A stretch of DNA of 64,000 bases from Synaphobranchus kaupii (GCA_029718625.1 CM056378.1:58427027-58491026); one strand, 5' to 3'. Counted from the first letter of the stretch, positions 33,954-48,260 are shown. A program made the numbers and translations. The notes: a model not told the origin generated them from the letters alone.

Positions 33954-34289
33954 CTGAAGTGCCAGCTATTGACAAGGGAAAAATAATAGAGTCTGCTCAC
34001 CCTCAATAGCAACACGTACCTATTCTTTTCATCGTTACAACCTTGGGTCGTAATATTCACATAATAAGCTAATAAGCTTTTTAAATGAGGGCACCAACCA
34101 TCATAGAGTTTCAGATATGAGAAAAAGAAAGTTAATTTTCCAGTCATGGAAATCAAAAAAAATTCTTTAATGCTGCAGAAGTGTTGGTCAATGATTATTT
34201 CTGTCTCTAATGATATTAATTAATTCTATTTATCCCTGTCAAATAGCAGAAGCCATTTTTTCTCTTTACTAAGAGCTTCTTATGAGATT
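33954..34289. other. Short unclassified spacer
   Basis: AT-rich. The L2 5' truncation point lies somewhere near its right end. Confidence 0.4.
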
Positions 34290-35350
34290 TGACTGTTGCA
34301 TGTGCTTTCGTAGGTGCTGTAAATGAGAGAAATTGGAGAAAAACAAACCTTCAAGTGCATTTTGATATCTATAGAGAGGGCCTTAATAGGTATAGTAGGA
34401 AATTGAAGTATGCCAGACAAACATTTATTTCTAACATTATTAATAATTACAAAAATAATTCAAAAACCATTTTTTCTACCATTGATAGTCTGATAAATCC
34501 CCCGTCCATAACATCTTGTGAACTTCTTTCTACTGCCAAGTGTAATGAATTTGCGGCATGCTTTAATGACAAGATTGCAGACATTAGAGTAAACATCTCT
34601 AAAACAACACAAACAAATGTTGAGTTCTTATCATCATTAGGCTTCTGATAGCCATATGACACATTTTGCCATGGTTGAATCAAAAATGATTAGCAACGTT
34701 TTATCCCTTTTGAGGTCTTCAACCTGTCCCCTTGATCCTATTCCCACGACCTTTTTAAAACTGTTTTTAACTGTCTCTCTGAGGATGTGCTCACTATAGT
34801 AAATTGCTCTTTACAAACTGGTACTTTTCCTAGCTCACTCAAAACCGCCATTGTTAGGCCATTATTAAAGAAAAGTAATCTTGATTCTTCAGTAATTGGT
34901 AATTATAGACCCATTTCCAATCTCCCTTTTCTTGGAAAAATACTTGAAAAAGTGGTGTTCCAGCAATTAAATGACTTTTTGAACACGCACTGTATTCATG
35001 ACAAATTCCAATCTGGATTTCGTGCTCACCATAGCACTGAAACTGCATTGGTTACGGTGGTCAATGACTTAAGAATAAACATAGACTCAAACAAGCTTTC
35101 TATCTTGGTGCTGTTGGATCTGAGTGCCGCTTTTGATACGGTTGACCACCACATTCTTCTTGACAGACTTGAGAAATGAGTTGGCCTCTCAGGCCCGATT
35201 CTAAACTGGTTTAGGTCATATCTGACTGGGAGAAGTTTTTATGTTGCCCTGGGAAATCATATGTCAAACCAATTTGAGTTATCATGTGGGGTCCCCCAGG
35301 GGTCCATTCTTGGGCCTTTATTGTTTAATTTGTATATGCTTCCTCTAGGG
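34290..35350 (+). pseudogene. L2 reverse transcriptase, N-terminal part
   Basis: Encodes the pre-RT linker and RT motifs up to GPLLFNLYMLPL, where the hAT insertion starts. At least one frame change (around 34640-34790) and a TGA at 35177 where the family has Trp (LEK-stop-VGLSG) disable it. The second RT acidic residue lies 2.1 kb downstream, at YADD. Confidence 0.88.
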
Positions 35351-36029
35351 CAGCGGTTCTCAACAGGGGGGCCGCGGCCCACTAGGGGGCCTCAGAGAGC
35401 TGCCAGGGGGGCCTTGAGATGGCTGGGAATGTTTCTTTAAAAATATAGAAAAATACTCTAATGACAAAAAAGCGATATAAACAACTATTTAACTAAACAA
35501 ATAGTCTATCTATCTAGTACTTCATGTGCGGATAGTTCCGGGATGCAGATTGGTCAATACAGCGTTCCAGCCATGTTAAAATACACAATATAAAAAATCT
35601 ATAGTATCACACGACACATCTGTTCAACTTCATGTGTAACGTATAGCCTAGCATGCGCACCCTTAGATTAAACTATTGACACACTATTGGACCGACAACC
35701 ATAACGTTCGGTAAGCAGCTACATGAGAAAACCGTGAATAATGATTACCATGCAACAAACCAAGACAATAATATGGACAGTTTTAACATTATTTTAAATC
35801 ACAAAACGGGTAACGCAGCTGTCCGCGAATTATATAAAAACGTTGCCTACTTCCGATTTATTATGGTGTATCGTTTGCCCAAAAAAAATCCACTGCTTTG
35901 CACGTTTCCCACTTATCTAAAATGACAACACATGATAATATAATGTGAATCTGTTGATAACCTACCCTGTACAATAGTGAGTTAACTAGCCCGTGCGCTA
36001 ACGTTCTAATGCCCTGCTAGGTGCATCAA

Positions 36030-36261
36030 AAATGATGTAAAAAGTCACATTAATTCCGATCTGACAGACTGCGGTCGCTTTGACACAATCGGTTATGTAT
36101 CGGCATCTAATACCACATTCAAAAGTGGCCCAAATGAGAATTGTAAATGTCAGATTCAATGTGATTTTCGCTGTTCACACTTCCATAAAAAAATCTGAAC
36201 TGTGTCACATTTGAGGAAAAAATCGGATCTGGGCCACTTTTTACCTGCAGTGTGAACGTAG
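36030..36261. repeat. Partial hAT-type MITE
   Basis: The right edge GGCCACTTTTTACCTGCAGT then GTGAACGTAGCC, with CAAAAGTGGCCCAAATGAGA upstream, matches the shared 'ACTGCAGGTAAAAAGTGGCC' style of a frequent teleost MITE. The left terminus is not clear. Confidence 0.5.
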
Positions 36262-36334
36262 CCATAGAGTTATTCATCTACAACGTCTTACTTTGGTTGA
36301 CTTTAGCTAACTTGCCTGCATTATGCCAAGGAGT

Positions 36335-36420
36335 CAGATGTATCGTTCCTCGGTGTAACGCCACCGGCTCTGTTAGCTTTCATAATCTGCGGAGAGATGG
36401 AATGTATCGATAAATTAGGT
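36335..36420 (+). pseudogene. THAP-like N-terminal fragment
   Basis: After an ATG at ~36324 and a one-base shift, the frame reads CIVPRCNATGSVSFHNL, matching the C-x4-C and SFH(x)L start of THAP zinc fingers, and ends near a donor-like TTAG/GTAATG. The second half of the domain (W, C-x2-H) is absent. It may mark another THAP-carrying transposon nested in the hAT element, or a stray host exon. Confidence 0.4.
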
Positions 36421-36779
36421 AATGCAAAGCTTTCTATTGTGTGTGAGTTTAGCCCCGTTTGGTCCAGAGAACTGGTAACTTAGCTAGATAGCTAGTTATC
36501 GCTATCATTTATGAATGTTAGCTAATAAATGATAACAATTCTCTCCGGACCAAGTGGAGCTGGGCGCTACAACCAGCCATGTTCAATATACTAACGTTAC
36601 TGTTTGACTGGGTTTTGCTGTGTATTTGAATGTATTTAATAGTAACGTTACTTTCGGCAGACAAACAAGCTAACTTAGCTAGGTAACGTAAGCTCTACCA
36701 TTCGGTTACATCCCCGGTCCTCTCCTCGATCGCGAAGACGTCGCTCAACTAATACTACTGGAGAGCTCGTTTCAGTGAA

Positions 36780-37028
36780 GTGCCCCTGGAAACATTCTGG
36801 TCTGAGTGTGGTGCTGAGTACCAAGTATCTCATGATGCAGCAGTTAAGGTGTTGATACCATTCAGCACCACATATCTGTGTGAAGCTGGCTTTTCAGCCA
36901 TGACAGCTCTGAAAACAAAATATAGGGCCAAGTTGAGCCTTGAGGATGACATGCGTGTTGCCTTGTCAAAGATCTCCCCACATATTGACCGTATTATTAG
37001 CCAGCAGCAGCAGCAGACCTCACATTGA
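36780..37028 (+). pseudogene. hAT transposase C-terminal (dimerisation) fragment
   Basis: Reads LETFWSEC then VLIPFSTTYLCEAGFSAMTA and LKTKYRAKLSLEDDMRVALS, the hallmark of ZBED5/FAM200-type hAT transposase C-termini, where hAT proteins dimerise. About 80 residues remain of a family usually 550-700 long; the BED finger and catalytic D/D/E region are missing. The stop is natural (after QQQQQTSH). Position ~450 bp before the element's right end is as expected. Confidence 0.85.
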
Positions 37029-37497
37029 GTTAGAAATGTCCACTGAGTGAATGAGTGCTTATTTTCTGTATTTATTTATATTTTTTTAGAAATGGTAACT
37101 TGGTGATACTTTTCTGTATTTTAAAAAATAATGATTTTCTGTTTTTGAGAAATGGTCAAACTTATCCAAATATGCTATTTTTATGGAAAACAGTGCAACT
37201 GCAACAGATAGCACTTTAGTGATCATTTTCTGTAATTTTATTTTAAAAATTAATTATGATTTTTTTCTATTTTTGAGAAATGGTCAAATATGCTATTTGA
37301 TTTACTTCTACAAGCAGTGTAATGTCAACAGTAAGCACTTAAATAAACGTTATTTTGAAAGCAAGCACTTTTGTCATCATTGTAGCAAAAAAGACAGAAG
37401 GGGAAAAACCTTTATCGTATGTAGGGGGGCCCTGGAATATTTTATTGGACACAGGGGGGCCTTGGCAGCAGAAAGGTTGAGAACCACTGCTCTAGGG

Positions 37498-38358
37498 GAT
37501 GTTATTAGGAAGCATAACATAAATTTTCACAAGTATGCTGATGATACTCAACTGTATATTTCTTTATCACTCGATGACTTCGGTCCTCTTAGTTCTTTGA
37601 TCCATTGTCTGTAAGTTTATGGATGTCCCACAGCTTTTTAAAACTAAATGGTGATAAAACTGATATTTTAGTCCTTGGTGCAAAAGCTCAGAGAGTAAAA
37701 CTCTGCAGCTATCTAGACTCTTTTTCCCTTAATAGCAAGGCGCAAGTAAAAAACTTAGTAGAGTAATCCTAGACTCTGACCTTAACTTTGAGGCTCATAT
37801 AAGAAATGTGACGGTAGCCTTCTATCATTTAAAAAACATTGCCAAAGTGCGGAGCTTTGTTTCACAGGCCGATGCAGAGAAACTTGTGCATGCTTTTATT
37901 TCAAACAGACTATATTATTGTAATGCCCTTTTCTCAGGTCTTTCAAAGAAAATGATTGGTCGTCTGCAACTAATTCAAAATGCAGCAGCACGAGTTTTAA
38001 CAAAGACAAAAAAGAATGAACATATTAAACCTGTCTTAAAGTCACTACACTGGCTACCTGTTAAGTCCAGAATTGATTTTAAATTTTTTTTATTGGTTTA
38101 CAAATCTCTTAATGGCCTAGCACCTTTAATTTACGTGATATGCTCTTAGATTATGAGCCTATTAGATCCCTTAGATCATCTGGCACAGGTCTTTTAATTA
38201 TTCCAAAAGTCAGAACCAAAACTGTAGGGCAAGCAGCTTTTAGTTTTTACGCACTCTTTCTTTGGAATAATCTGCCTGTCGACCTTAGAAATACGGAATC
38301 AGTACACAATTTTAAGAAAAAACTGAAAACATATCTCTTCAGTGCAGCTTTTGATTGA
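37498..38358 (+). pseudogene. L2 reverse transcriptase, C-terminal part
   Basis: Continues from the hAT target site with [21 protein letters not shown], containing the RT active-site YADD. After frame changes near 37615 and 37760 it continues with HLKNIAKVRSFVSQADAEKL, RLQLIQNAAARVLT and LHWLPVKSRIDF. A final frame change near 38140 leads to WNNLPVDLRNTESVHNFKKK and the stop at 38356-38358. These are standard L2 C-terminal motifs. Multiple frameshifts make it non-functional. Confidence 0.88.
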
Positions 38359-38517
38359 GAACATTTTTTAATTGGTTTACTTTGATATTAATGTACTTAT
38401 GTTACTTTTATTTTCTTTGTTGTATGGTTTCTGTGTAATTTGCTTGTGTAAAGCACACTGAGTTGCTTTCTGCCTGAAATGTGCTCTATAAATAAAATTT
38501 GATTTGATTTGATTTGT

Positions 38518-41926
<3,409 letters not shown>

Positions 41927-41959
41927 CACTGCCTGGCCAAAAAGAAACTCACCACAGTG

Positions 41960-42215
41960 CCCGCTGTACAAGCCTCTGGAGGCAGTGTTATGATCTGGGG
42001 TTGCTTCAATTGGTCAGGTCTAAGCTCAGAAACTTTATTCAGCAATAAAATTAAGTCAGCTGAGTACCTGAATGTACTGAATGACCAGGTTATCCCATCA
42101 ATGGGCATATTCCAGGACAACAATGCCAAGATTCATCGGGCTCAAATTGTGAAAGAGTGGTTCAGGGAGCATGAGAATCATTTTCACACATGAATTAGCC
42201 ACCAGAGTCCTGACC
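41960..42215 (+). pseudogene. Tc1-like transposase fragment, part 1
   Basis: Encodes [15 protein letters not shown] and [18 protein letters not shown], the DDE-domain blocks around the second catalytic Asp (QDN). It continues towards the SPDL motif interrupted by the Kolobok insertion at TTAA. The N-terminal DNA-binding domains are gone and a TGA lies at 42191. Confidence 0.85.
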
Positions 42216-42582
42216 TTAAAGGGTAAGTTCACTATTTTGGACCTTGGACCCTATTTGCGGTCCGTCTTCCATGAACCTGACCCATGAAGTCCATTTTTTC
42301 GCTGATCGGTCCAGTATTGAGTTTGGTACAGATTTCCTGTAGGCTCTCACTGGGCTACAATGGAAGTGAACGGGGCAATCAGAAATGTTATAGAAAAACA
42401 GCGATAAATGTGCTTTTATAGCTCAGTGTGTATTCTTACGGTCTCAGTATGCTCTCCTGTGAAATGTAGGCTATCGCAAACGCAAACCGAACGTTGAAAC
42501 AACAGTTCCATTTGAAACAGAACTATTTCTCCGACCGCACTACCTCGCACTGTAAACTTCCGCAGTCTAGCTACGTTGTAGA

Positions 42583-42599
42583 GGGGGGGGGGGGGGGGG
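42583..42599 (+). repeat. Poly-G tract in Kolobok copy 2
   Basis: 17 uninterrupted G, against a ~50-bp G-rich tract in copy 1. Confidence 0.95.
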
Positions 42600-42722
42600 C
42601 GCTTGAAAAGCAGTTGATCACAAATCCTGACCTCCCGTTGGAGTTTACTAGCTAGTAGCCTACAGCAGAAATATTTGTAACGCAGTGTTTGTAATCATCA
42701 TTTGTAATAATTCATCACAGCA

Positions 42723-43019
42723 ATGGTGCGCGAATGTGCAGTCCCCGGTTGTGGGAATAAAATGTCTGGACGCTCAAATACCAGTTTTCACAGGCTCCCG
42801 TTCTCTGACCCAGAAAGATTGAGACTTTGGCTGGTTGTCTTACGGATCGACATAAACACTCCAGTCAATCAACTCCGTTTGGCAGACTCGCGAGTTTGTG
42901 GAGCGCATTTCGACGCTACTGATTTCTGTAACCGCAAATCAGAAGCAAAACACTGGTTTCTAAAGAACACAGCTGTTCCTCGTGTCGGACCTGCAGCACT
43001 ATCAAGCACCGGAGCGGAG
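42723..43019 (+). CDS. THAP-domain exon 1 of Kolobok (intact)
   Basis: An open exon of 99 codons opening MVRECAVPGCGNK. It has a complete THAP C2CH set (C5, C10, C59, H62), LP at 25-26, W36 and the HF pair at 62-63. It ends at GAG/GTAAGT (GT at 43020), so it should be spliced to a downstream exon that this deleted element no longer has. In Kolobok elements the THAP domain is the DNA-binding module of the transposase or its partner. Alone it could act only as a competitor for the inverted repeats; that is inference. It differs from the 2791 copy by a few substitutions and by lacking the frameshift. Confidence 0.82.
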
Positions 43020-43255
43020 GTAAGTTATATTTAGCTATAACGTTACTAACATTTTTTTTTTTTTTGAGCGCGTCCTCTGACCCAGCACTCAATACCAACT
43101 AACAAAATCCGAGCTTGACATAAGTTGTTTTCTTGTAACAAAACTGTCGGAAACGTTCAACTATAACTTTTTACAATTCTATAATGTTTTATTTACAAAT
43201 GCTTGACGCATGGTGTCCTGTCCAAAGTTCTCATCTATCACATATCTGTTGGCAG

Positions 43256-43617
43256 TCATAGTGTAATGGTAATCAATGGAGATGATCCAGTGTCATCCAC
43301 GGATACATCCAGGTTTTCAATGGCATTCGGTAGCAACAGATCCCACTCCCTACAACACAAACTTTCCTCCTCTCTGGGCATCTGCTTGCACCTCTTGCAA
43401 GAACACCAAAAGTCCCCCGAAATTCTTGGTCTAGCCTCGGCAGCGACTTCGGATAACATTACCTGCGCAACTTCAGCCTCTCTCTCTCTTCTCTTGCTCT
43501 CTTATCATCCATCTCTTGTAGTTCCGTGTCCGTGTATTCTGGCTCAAATCTGTAGCCAGTAACGTCAAAGTCAAAATCGAATTCTTCGTCTTCGTAATCA
43601 TTATAGTCATCCATCAT
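43256..43617 (-). pseudogene. Ballast-domain (P2X7 C-terminus-like) ORF, Kolobok copy 2
   Basis: Starts MMDDYNDYEDEEF at 43617. An acidic N-terminal region of ~50 residues with GYRFEPEYTDTELQEMDD precedes a frame break in the GA-rich tract (~43475-43492). The second frame carries GDFWCSCKRCKQMP and EESLCC, then LLLPNAIENLDVSVDD, and stops at 43256. The W-C-x-C-x2-C-x2-MP...CC pattern is the zinc-binding core of ballast domains. An AATAAA on the minus strand follows at ~43187. The same frame break occurs in copy 1, so it predates their spread. Confidence 0.65.
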
Positions 43618-44085
43618 CCAAGTTTTTTTGTGGAAATTGTAGCCTACGTTGCTGCAGGTAAACAAACGCAGACTGCTCAGCTAGATAGTTTCGTAAACGG
43701 CCGGCACACCTTCCCGCTCCCCTACCCCCGACACATAGTACTCCGCGAGTGCAGCGCAAACAAGCAACAGAGAAATGCTTACTTCCAAGCCATGCCAAGC
43801 ACGTAAAAATGTTCGGATTGAGATACATTTCACAGGAGAGCATACTGAGACCGGTAACAATACACCCTGAGCTTCCCGTCTCATTTATTGTACATGAAAG
43901 CACATTTATCGAACATTTCTGATTGCCCCGTTCACTTCCATTGTAGCCCAGTGAGAGCCTACAGGAAATCTGTACCGAACTCAATACTGGACCTATCAGC
44001 GAAAAAATGGACTTCATGGGTCAGGTTCATGGAAGACGGACCGCAAATAGGGTCCAAGGTCCAAAATAGCGAACTTACCCTTTAA

Positions 44086-44287
44086 CCACATTGAAAGTCT
44101 TTGGGATGTGCTGGGGAAGTCTTTATGGAGTGGTTTGACTCTCCCGTCGTCAATACAAGATCTCGGCCAAAAATGAATGCAACTCTGGATGGAAATAAAT
44201 GTTGTGACGTTGCATAAGTTTGTCGAAACAATGCAACGACGAATGCGCGCCGTAATCAAAGCTAAAGGCGATCCAACTAAATATTAG
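44086..44287 (+). pseudogene. Tc1-like transposase fragment, part 2
   Basis: Continues directly from part 1: HIESLWDVLGKSLWSGL, then, past a TGA, LHKFVETMQRRMRAVI and AKGDPTKY before a natural stop (TAG at ~44285). It holds the last catalytic acidic position (IESLW). Confidence 0.85.
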
Positions 44288-44318
44288 AGTGTGTGACTTT
44301 TTTTTTGGCCAGGCAGTG

Positions 44319-44480
44319 TAGTAACCTATAGTCAGTATGCCATATCTTGCACACAATGCTACCGAACAACTTGTAGGTTTTGCAAATTAAAAAAATTAGC
44401 AAAAAAAAATGAACCGTCCATCTCAATACCAAGTCGGTTATTTAGATTTAGAACAAACTATTTTCATAGAACGTTATAGA
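44319..44480. other. Short spacer between elements
   Basis: AT-rich, no feature recognised. Confidence 0.4.
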
Positions 44481-45282
44481 GTACTCAAGTGAGTACGTCA
44501 GTCGTGGGCGGAGTCTGGTTTCGGAATTAAATTCCCTATGGAAGATAGAATGGGCTTCCGAGACTATCGACTATTTCTTGAAATCTGATTTATAGAATGA
44601 GCCGAAACGTTCCTGGATTAGCCTGTGTGGTACAAGGATATATTCCATATATCGCATGTTCCAATTTTTATTTTTTAAAGTAATGCATTAATGAATGTAG
44701 TTTGACTTGTAGTCCACTTTAACAGACTACATATCCAGTACTGCAACACACGGGTGGTTCTCGACCAATAAGGTTTCATCATCTCGTCTGTCTAACTGTG
44801 GCAGATGGGAGTAGGCTACTGCCGCTGAACGTTAGCTTGCTAAGTAGAGAAGCCCGCCCAACAAGGTCAGAAACTGCACTACGGTTAACGACATAAAGCA
44901 ATCCTTTTAGTCCTTCAAGCTAGCTAGCTAACATTAGAAAAAAGTGTTTAAAAACAGAGCTGTGTGCTACTGCTGGCTAAAGTTATATGACAACGTCTGA
45001 AGACAAGGCTGCATGTTCGGAGGGAATTATGGGATGTGGACTTTTTAAACAGTGCCACTGCTGGTATGTTCACAAAAAAAATACTAAAACGTAAAATATA
45101 CTCGAAGCTGGTCCAGAAAAACGACATAGTTTGCGAACGGGCGTTATGTTGAACAATCCGGGAAATTGACGGTAAGACATAATCAGTAGAAATGGTTTAA
45201 AAGTAAGCTTTAGTGAATGTCTACGCTCTAAATGAATGGGGAATTTACTTCCGAAACCAGCGTGACGTAGTCACTTGAGTAC
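44481..45282. mobile_element. Unclassified TIR element (~0.8 kb)
   Basis: GTACTCAAGTGAGTACGTCA at the left and its inverted copy with one mismatch at the right. TGGTTTCGGAA(T/G)TAAATTCCC is also mirrored inside both ends (44516-44538 and 45238-45258). The target duplication is ambiguous (TA or GTA). No ORF of note, so it is a non-autonomous DNA element. Confidence 0.65.
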
Positions 45283-47054
45283 ACTATTCAAGTTGACTAC
45301 GTTTCCGGTTGATTACGTTTTTCATATTCGTCATAAAACTCTCATTGTTATTATGAATCGCTTTCAATAGTATTTATACCATAGTCTGGTAAAGAACACT
45401 TTACATTGAATATCTCAATGCGTTGGTCATATTTCCATAAGCAGGACAATTTAAAACAAGGGAAAATATGCGTAAACCTATGGGTTCCCAACCTGACAGC
45501 TTTAGTGTATTTAGTGTCATTATTAATTCATTAAGGCAAAAGAATGCAATATATGTTATTAATCAATATTAGAATGCAGGTTATATGACCTTCGGCTTGA
45601 AATTCGCTAGCCCAAATTATCTGTCTGCTGTGAGAACAGCCTCATGGAATTGATGTTTTTTTATAATGCTTCATTGTATAATCAAACAAAATTCGTTAAA
45701 CAAGCAGGCTAATTTGGTGTTTTCTAATAATAATAATAATAATAATACATTCAATTTCTATAGCGCTTTTCTAGGTACTCAAAGTGCTTTACAGTTTAAA
45801 ATGAGCTGAAAGGGAAGCCATATTTCCCTGTTATTATATTTCTGAGAAATAGTTTGTTTTAATAATAGTAGAAATTAGTTGGGTTTTGGTTGCGACTTAC
45901 TTTCGCCAGTCAATTTCTCAGCCATTTTAATAGAAATTACCAAGCCATTTGGCAGATCAACTCATCTCATCAATATCTCGACATACAACAAATATGGGAA
46001 AGATTTGTCAAGCCGTTTTCATACAATTAAGTACATAAAAAAATTTGCATTTAGATTAAGACTTTTTCCCCCAATATTTAAATTTTTTCCGTCTACCGCT
46101 GCGGTAGGGTCACGTGCCGATGGAATGGAAGTTCGTGGTAGAGAACGAGAGAGGTGGGAGGAAATATCGAACCAAAAAGTTAAAAAAAAACATCTTGACA
46201 AAAAGGCTGCAGCATGGAGTGTTGTAAGCACTGATGCAGATTCCAGGTATACACATTATTATTAGCTGTATTTTCAAAAGCTTTTCTGTGTATAATTTGA
46301 GGTGTAACTAACTAGCTACTGAAGCTACCTAAACTAGCTGATATTATGATACATACACACACACCGCCCATTTATGAAGACACAGACTGAAACAACGCAG
46401 TAATACACATACACTTTCGGTCACGGTCCATTTTGCAAAGGCGCTCTTTGGTACACCGGTAATCTGTTTCGCGTGGACTGTAAATACGGCAACGGATATA
46501 AACAATGCGTTACCGCGACTGACATTTCTGTACGGTCAACTACGTCCCTGTCATTGTACCGTCGTCCTGCCGTCTACTGCCTGCTGTGTGAACGCCGCAT
46601 AACTCCTCGCTCTGCCTCTCATACTGCATAACAGAAACCAGCCGTAGGCTACTAACTCTTCTGTTCTGTTTGGAATTTTACGTATGGTTTAACATTTTTC
46701 TGAATCACAAGAAGTGTGTGCAAATCAACTCGAGAGAGCAAGTTGGATAACATTATTTTGCTTAAAAGATATTTTGCCAGGTCAGTGATCAAAGGCAGCA
46801 GTTCCACACAACTGTGACCGAACAGCTCCAAAGTAATTGTAGCGTAATCGTTACCGTTATCGAGTGACAAAGCTAGAAGGAATAATGTTATAGCTAATCA
46901 CTATCTAACTTCGCTAGCGAGATAAAAACAAATTTATGTTAACTTAGCTACTAACGTTAACGTTACGTTACTCCTTTGAGACATGTCCACAATATTATCT
47001 GTAGCTAACTTTAATGAATCTACAAGCGCCACACCGTGAGAGCTAGCTATCAAC
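45283..47054. other. Mostly unrecognised; one SINE tail at 45727-45800 (minus strand)
   Basis: ATAATAATAATAATAATAAT followed by TTCTATAGCGCTTTTCTAGG and CTCAAAGTGCTTTACAG is the inverse of a common teleost retroposon 3' end. An open frame at 45879-46265 (128 codons, Arg/Lys/Glu-rich near its end) has no recognisable domain. The rest is AT-rich spacer. Confidence 0.5.
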
Positions 47055-47570
47055 TAACGTTGTCATAAAATTTCTTCTTACCGTGAAAAACGACGACATC
47101 GGACAGATGTTAAGGTAAATCTATCACCACGGCGGCACTTTCACCACAAGTCAGCAATTATACCGGGAAATGCCCTCTTTGAAAACAAAAAACGAATGAA
47201 TATAAAAAGGTTAGTCTGTTAGTTACTGCATACCCGTTTTTGCTAAAGCTGCATCATAGCTATGATAACGCGGAGCTGTCAAAACTATAACAGCACGGAA
47301 ACCCTTAAAAAAACCAAAATAAAAACCGTAGCTAGGCTACACGTAGCCTATGGCTATGACAAATTATGGACTAAACAAGCCACATTTTAGTTAATAAAAC
47401 TCAAGTAAGCTAATTTAGATATCCAGTGAGCACAAGTGGCATACAGAACTAGTTTACTTTTTTTTAGCAGCATTTTTTTGTAAGTATGAACCAAACTTTT
47501 TTCTTTTTTTTTAATACAATTTGTTTGATTTATTTATTTAAGTATGAGCCGAAGTATGCTTTCCTGGCGT

Positions 47571-47700
47571 GTCTCCTCGTGGCGCAGTCTGTAGAGTGGC
47601 CTAACTAGGATTCCTGTGCTCTGCGACATTGTCGGTTCGAATCCGATCTTTCCTCTTGTCTCTACACTGTGCTGTCCAATAAAGCTCAAAGGCTATTACA
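47571..47700 (+). repeat. tRNA-derived SINE in P1 left arm
   Basis: GTGGCGCAGTCTGTAGAG (A box) and GGTTCGAATCC (perfect B box) 45 nt apart, followed by a ~45-bp tail with AATAAAGCTCAAAGG. It occurs in all four palindrome arms, so it was part of the arm before duplication. Confidence 0.7.
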
Positions 47701-47833
47701 CCTATTTTAAAAAGTATAGTCTATTTTAGTACTTATAAACTTTTGTAGCCACAATTTCCTCTATATTCTCAGCTACCTTGAATTGAGAGAAAATGCTGTC
47801 AGCTATAAGTTAGAGTGAAGTTAAGTTAGAGAC

Positions 47834-48260
47834 CTAGCTACTTACTCCAAAAGTCTCTGGGACCTCAGATGGATATCTGGCTTCTCTGTCGAACATGAGG
47901 TAGAATGGGGAGTGCTTGTTGGTGATCTGTACTTTGGTGCGCAAGCCAAACATGGCTGCACTGAGGTCCCAGTTCCAAGGATTCTCATCCACCAATTTAG
48001 TGAGAGTTTTGAAACATATTGACATTGTTATGAAATACTATTTCGATTGTAAAGCATAGCTTATGACTGCGATGTGTGACCCAAATCACACTGCTTAATA
48101 CAATACCAAAATAGTACCATTTAGTGGTGTAAATGGGTCAAGGTCAGTTTAGTGTCAAGTCCACATTACTTTTTCACTGTCCCATTCATTCTTTCAACCA
48201 ATCCACTGGTCTGTGGATGGTAAGGTGCGCAGAAGCTCCTCTCGATGTCCAGCTTCTGGC
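47834..48260 (-). pseudogene. GIN/Ty3-type integrase, C-terminal exons (P1 left arm)
   Basis: On the minus strand the catalytic-E exon has PYHPQTSGLVERMNGTV-like sequence (E of the DD35E triad in LVERM). A ~150-bp non-coding stretch follows, then an exon with LTKLVDENPWNWD, MFGLRTKVQITN and REARYPSEVPETFG ending at a GTGAGT donor. This order and wording match gypsy-integrase-like (GIN/KRBA2/Ginger) proteins. No complete ORF remains. Confidence 0.75.

Larger units (their letters stand above)
35351..37489 (+). mobile_element. hAT element (ZBED/Charlie-like) inside the L2 LINE
   Basis: The 8-bp duplication CTCTAGGG (35343-35350 and 37490-37497) flanks ends CAGCGGTTCTCAAC and GTTGAGAACCACTG, a 14-bp inverted repeat with one mismatch and the typical hAT CAG(T)GGTTCTCAA start. 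Excision rejoins the L2 frame (NLYMLPL/GDVIRK). A hAT C-terminal coding fragment lies at 36780-37028. The 5' two-thirds of the transposase is missing, and other repeats occupy its place. Confidence 0.92.
34290..38517 (+). mobile_element. 5'-truncated L2-type LINE, interrupted by a hAT element
   Basis: Coding blocks follow L2 ORF2 order: ERNWRKTNLQVHFDIY linker (34325), RT fingers NYRPISNLPFLGKILEKVV (34900), SAAFDTVDHHILLDRL (35125), CGVPQGSILGPLLFNLY (35290), then, after the hAT insert, the catalytic YADDTQLY (37530) and the C-terminal LHWLPVKSRIDF (38060). The tail is AATAAA-like with TTTGA repeats (38490-38517). The endonuclease is missing. Confidence 0.9.
42220..44081 (+). mobile_element. 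Kolobok DNA transposon, non-autonomous copy 2
   Basis: TTAA (42216-42219 and 44082-44085) flanks a 1.86-kb element nearly identical to 2255-4155 (same long inverted repeats, THAP exon and antisense ballast ORF). Excision restores the Tc1 motif SPDLNHIESLWDVL across the site, proving both the boundaries and that the duplication is exactly TTAA. No transposase gene is present. Confidence 0.88.
41927..44318 (+). mobile_element. Tc1-like transposon with nested Kolobok
   Basis: Ends CACTGCCTGGCCAAAAAG and TTTTTTTTGGCCAGGCAGTG are inverted repeats flanked by TA (41925-41926, 44319-44320). The remaining coding segments are from the C-terminal half of the transposase. Without the Kolobok insert the element is only ~530 bp, so it was already deleted internally. 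Confidence 0.88.

Noticed and set aside
45879..46265. 128-codon open frame as a host gene
   Set aside because: No recognisable domain, AT-driven codon use and no splice or polyadenylation context; kept only as a remark.
47571..47655. Possible tRNA gene with perfect B box
   Set aside because: It lies at the same place in all four palindrome arms, carries a SINE-like tail and does not fold into a full tRNA with a matched acceptor stem.
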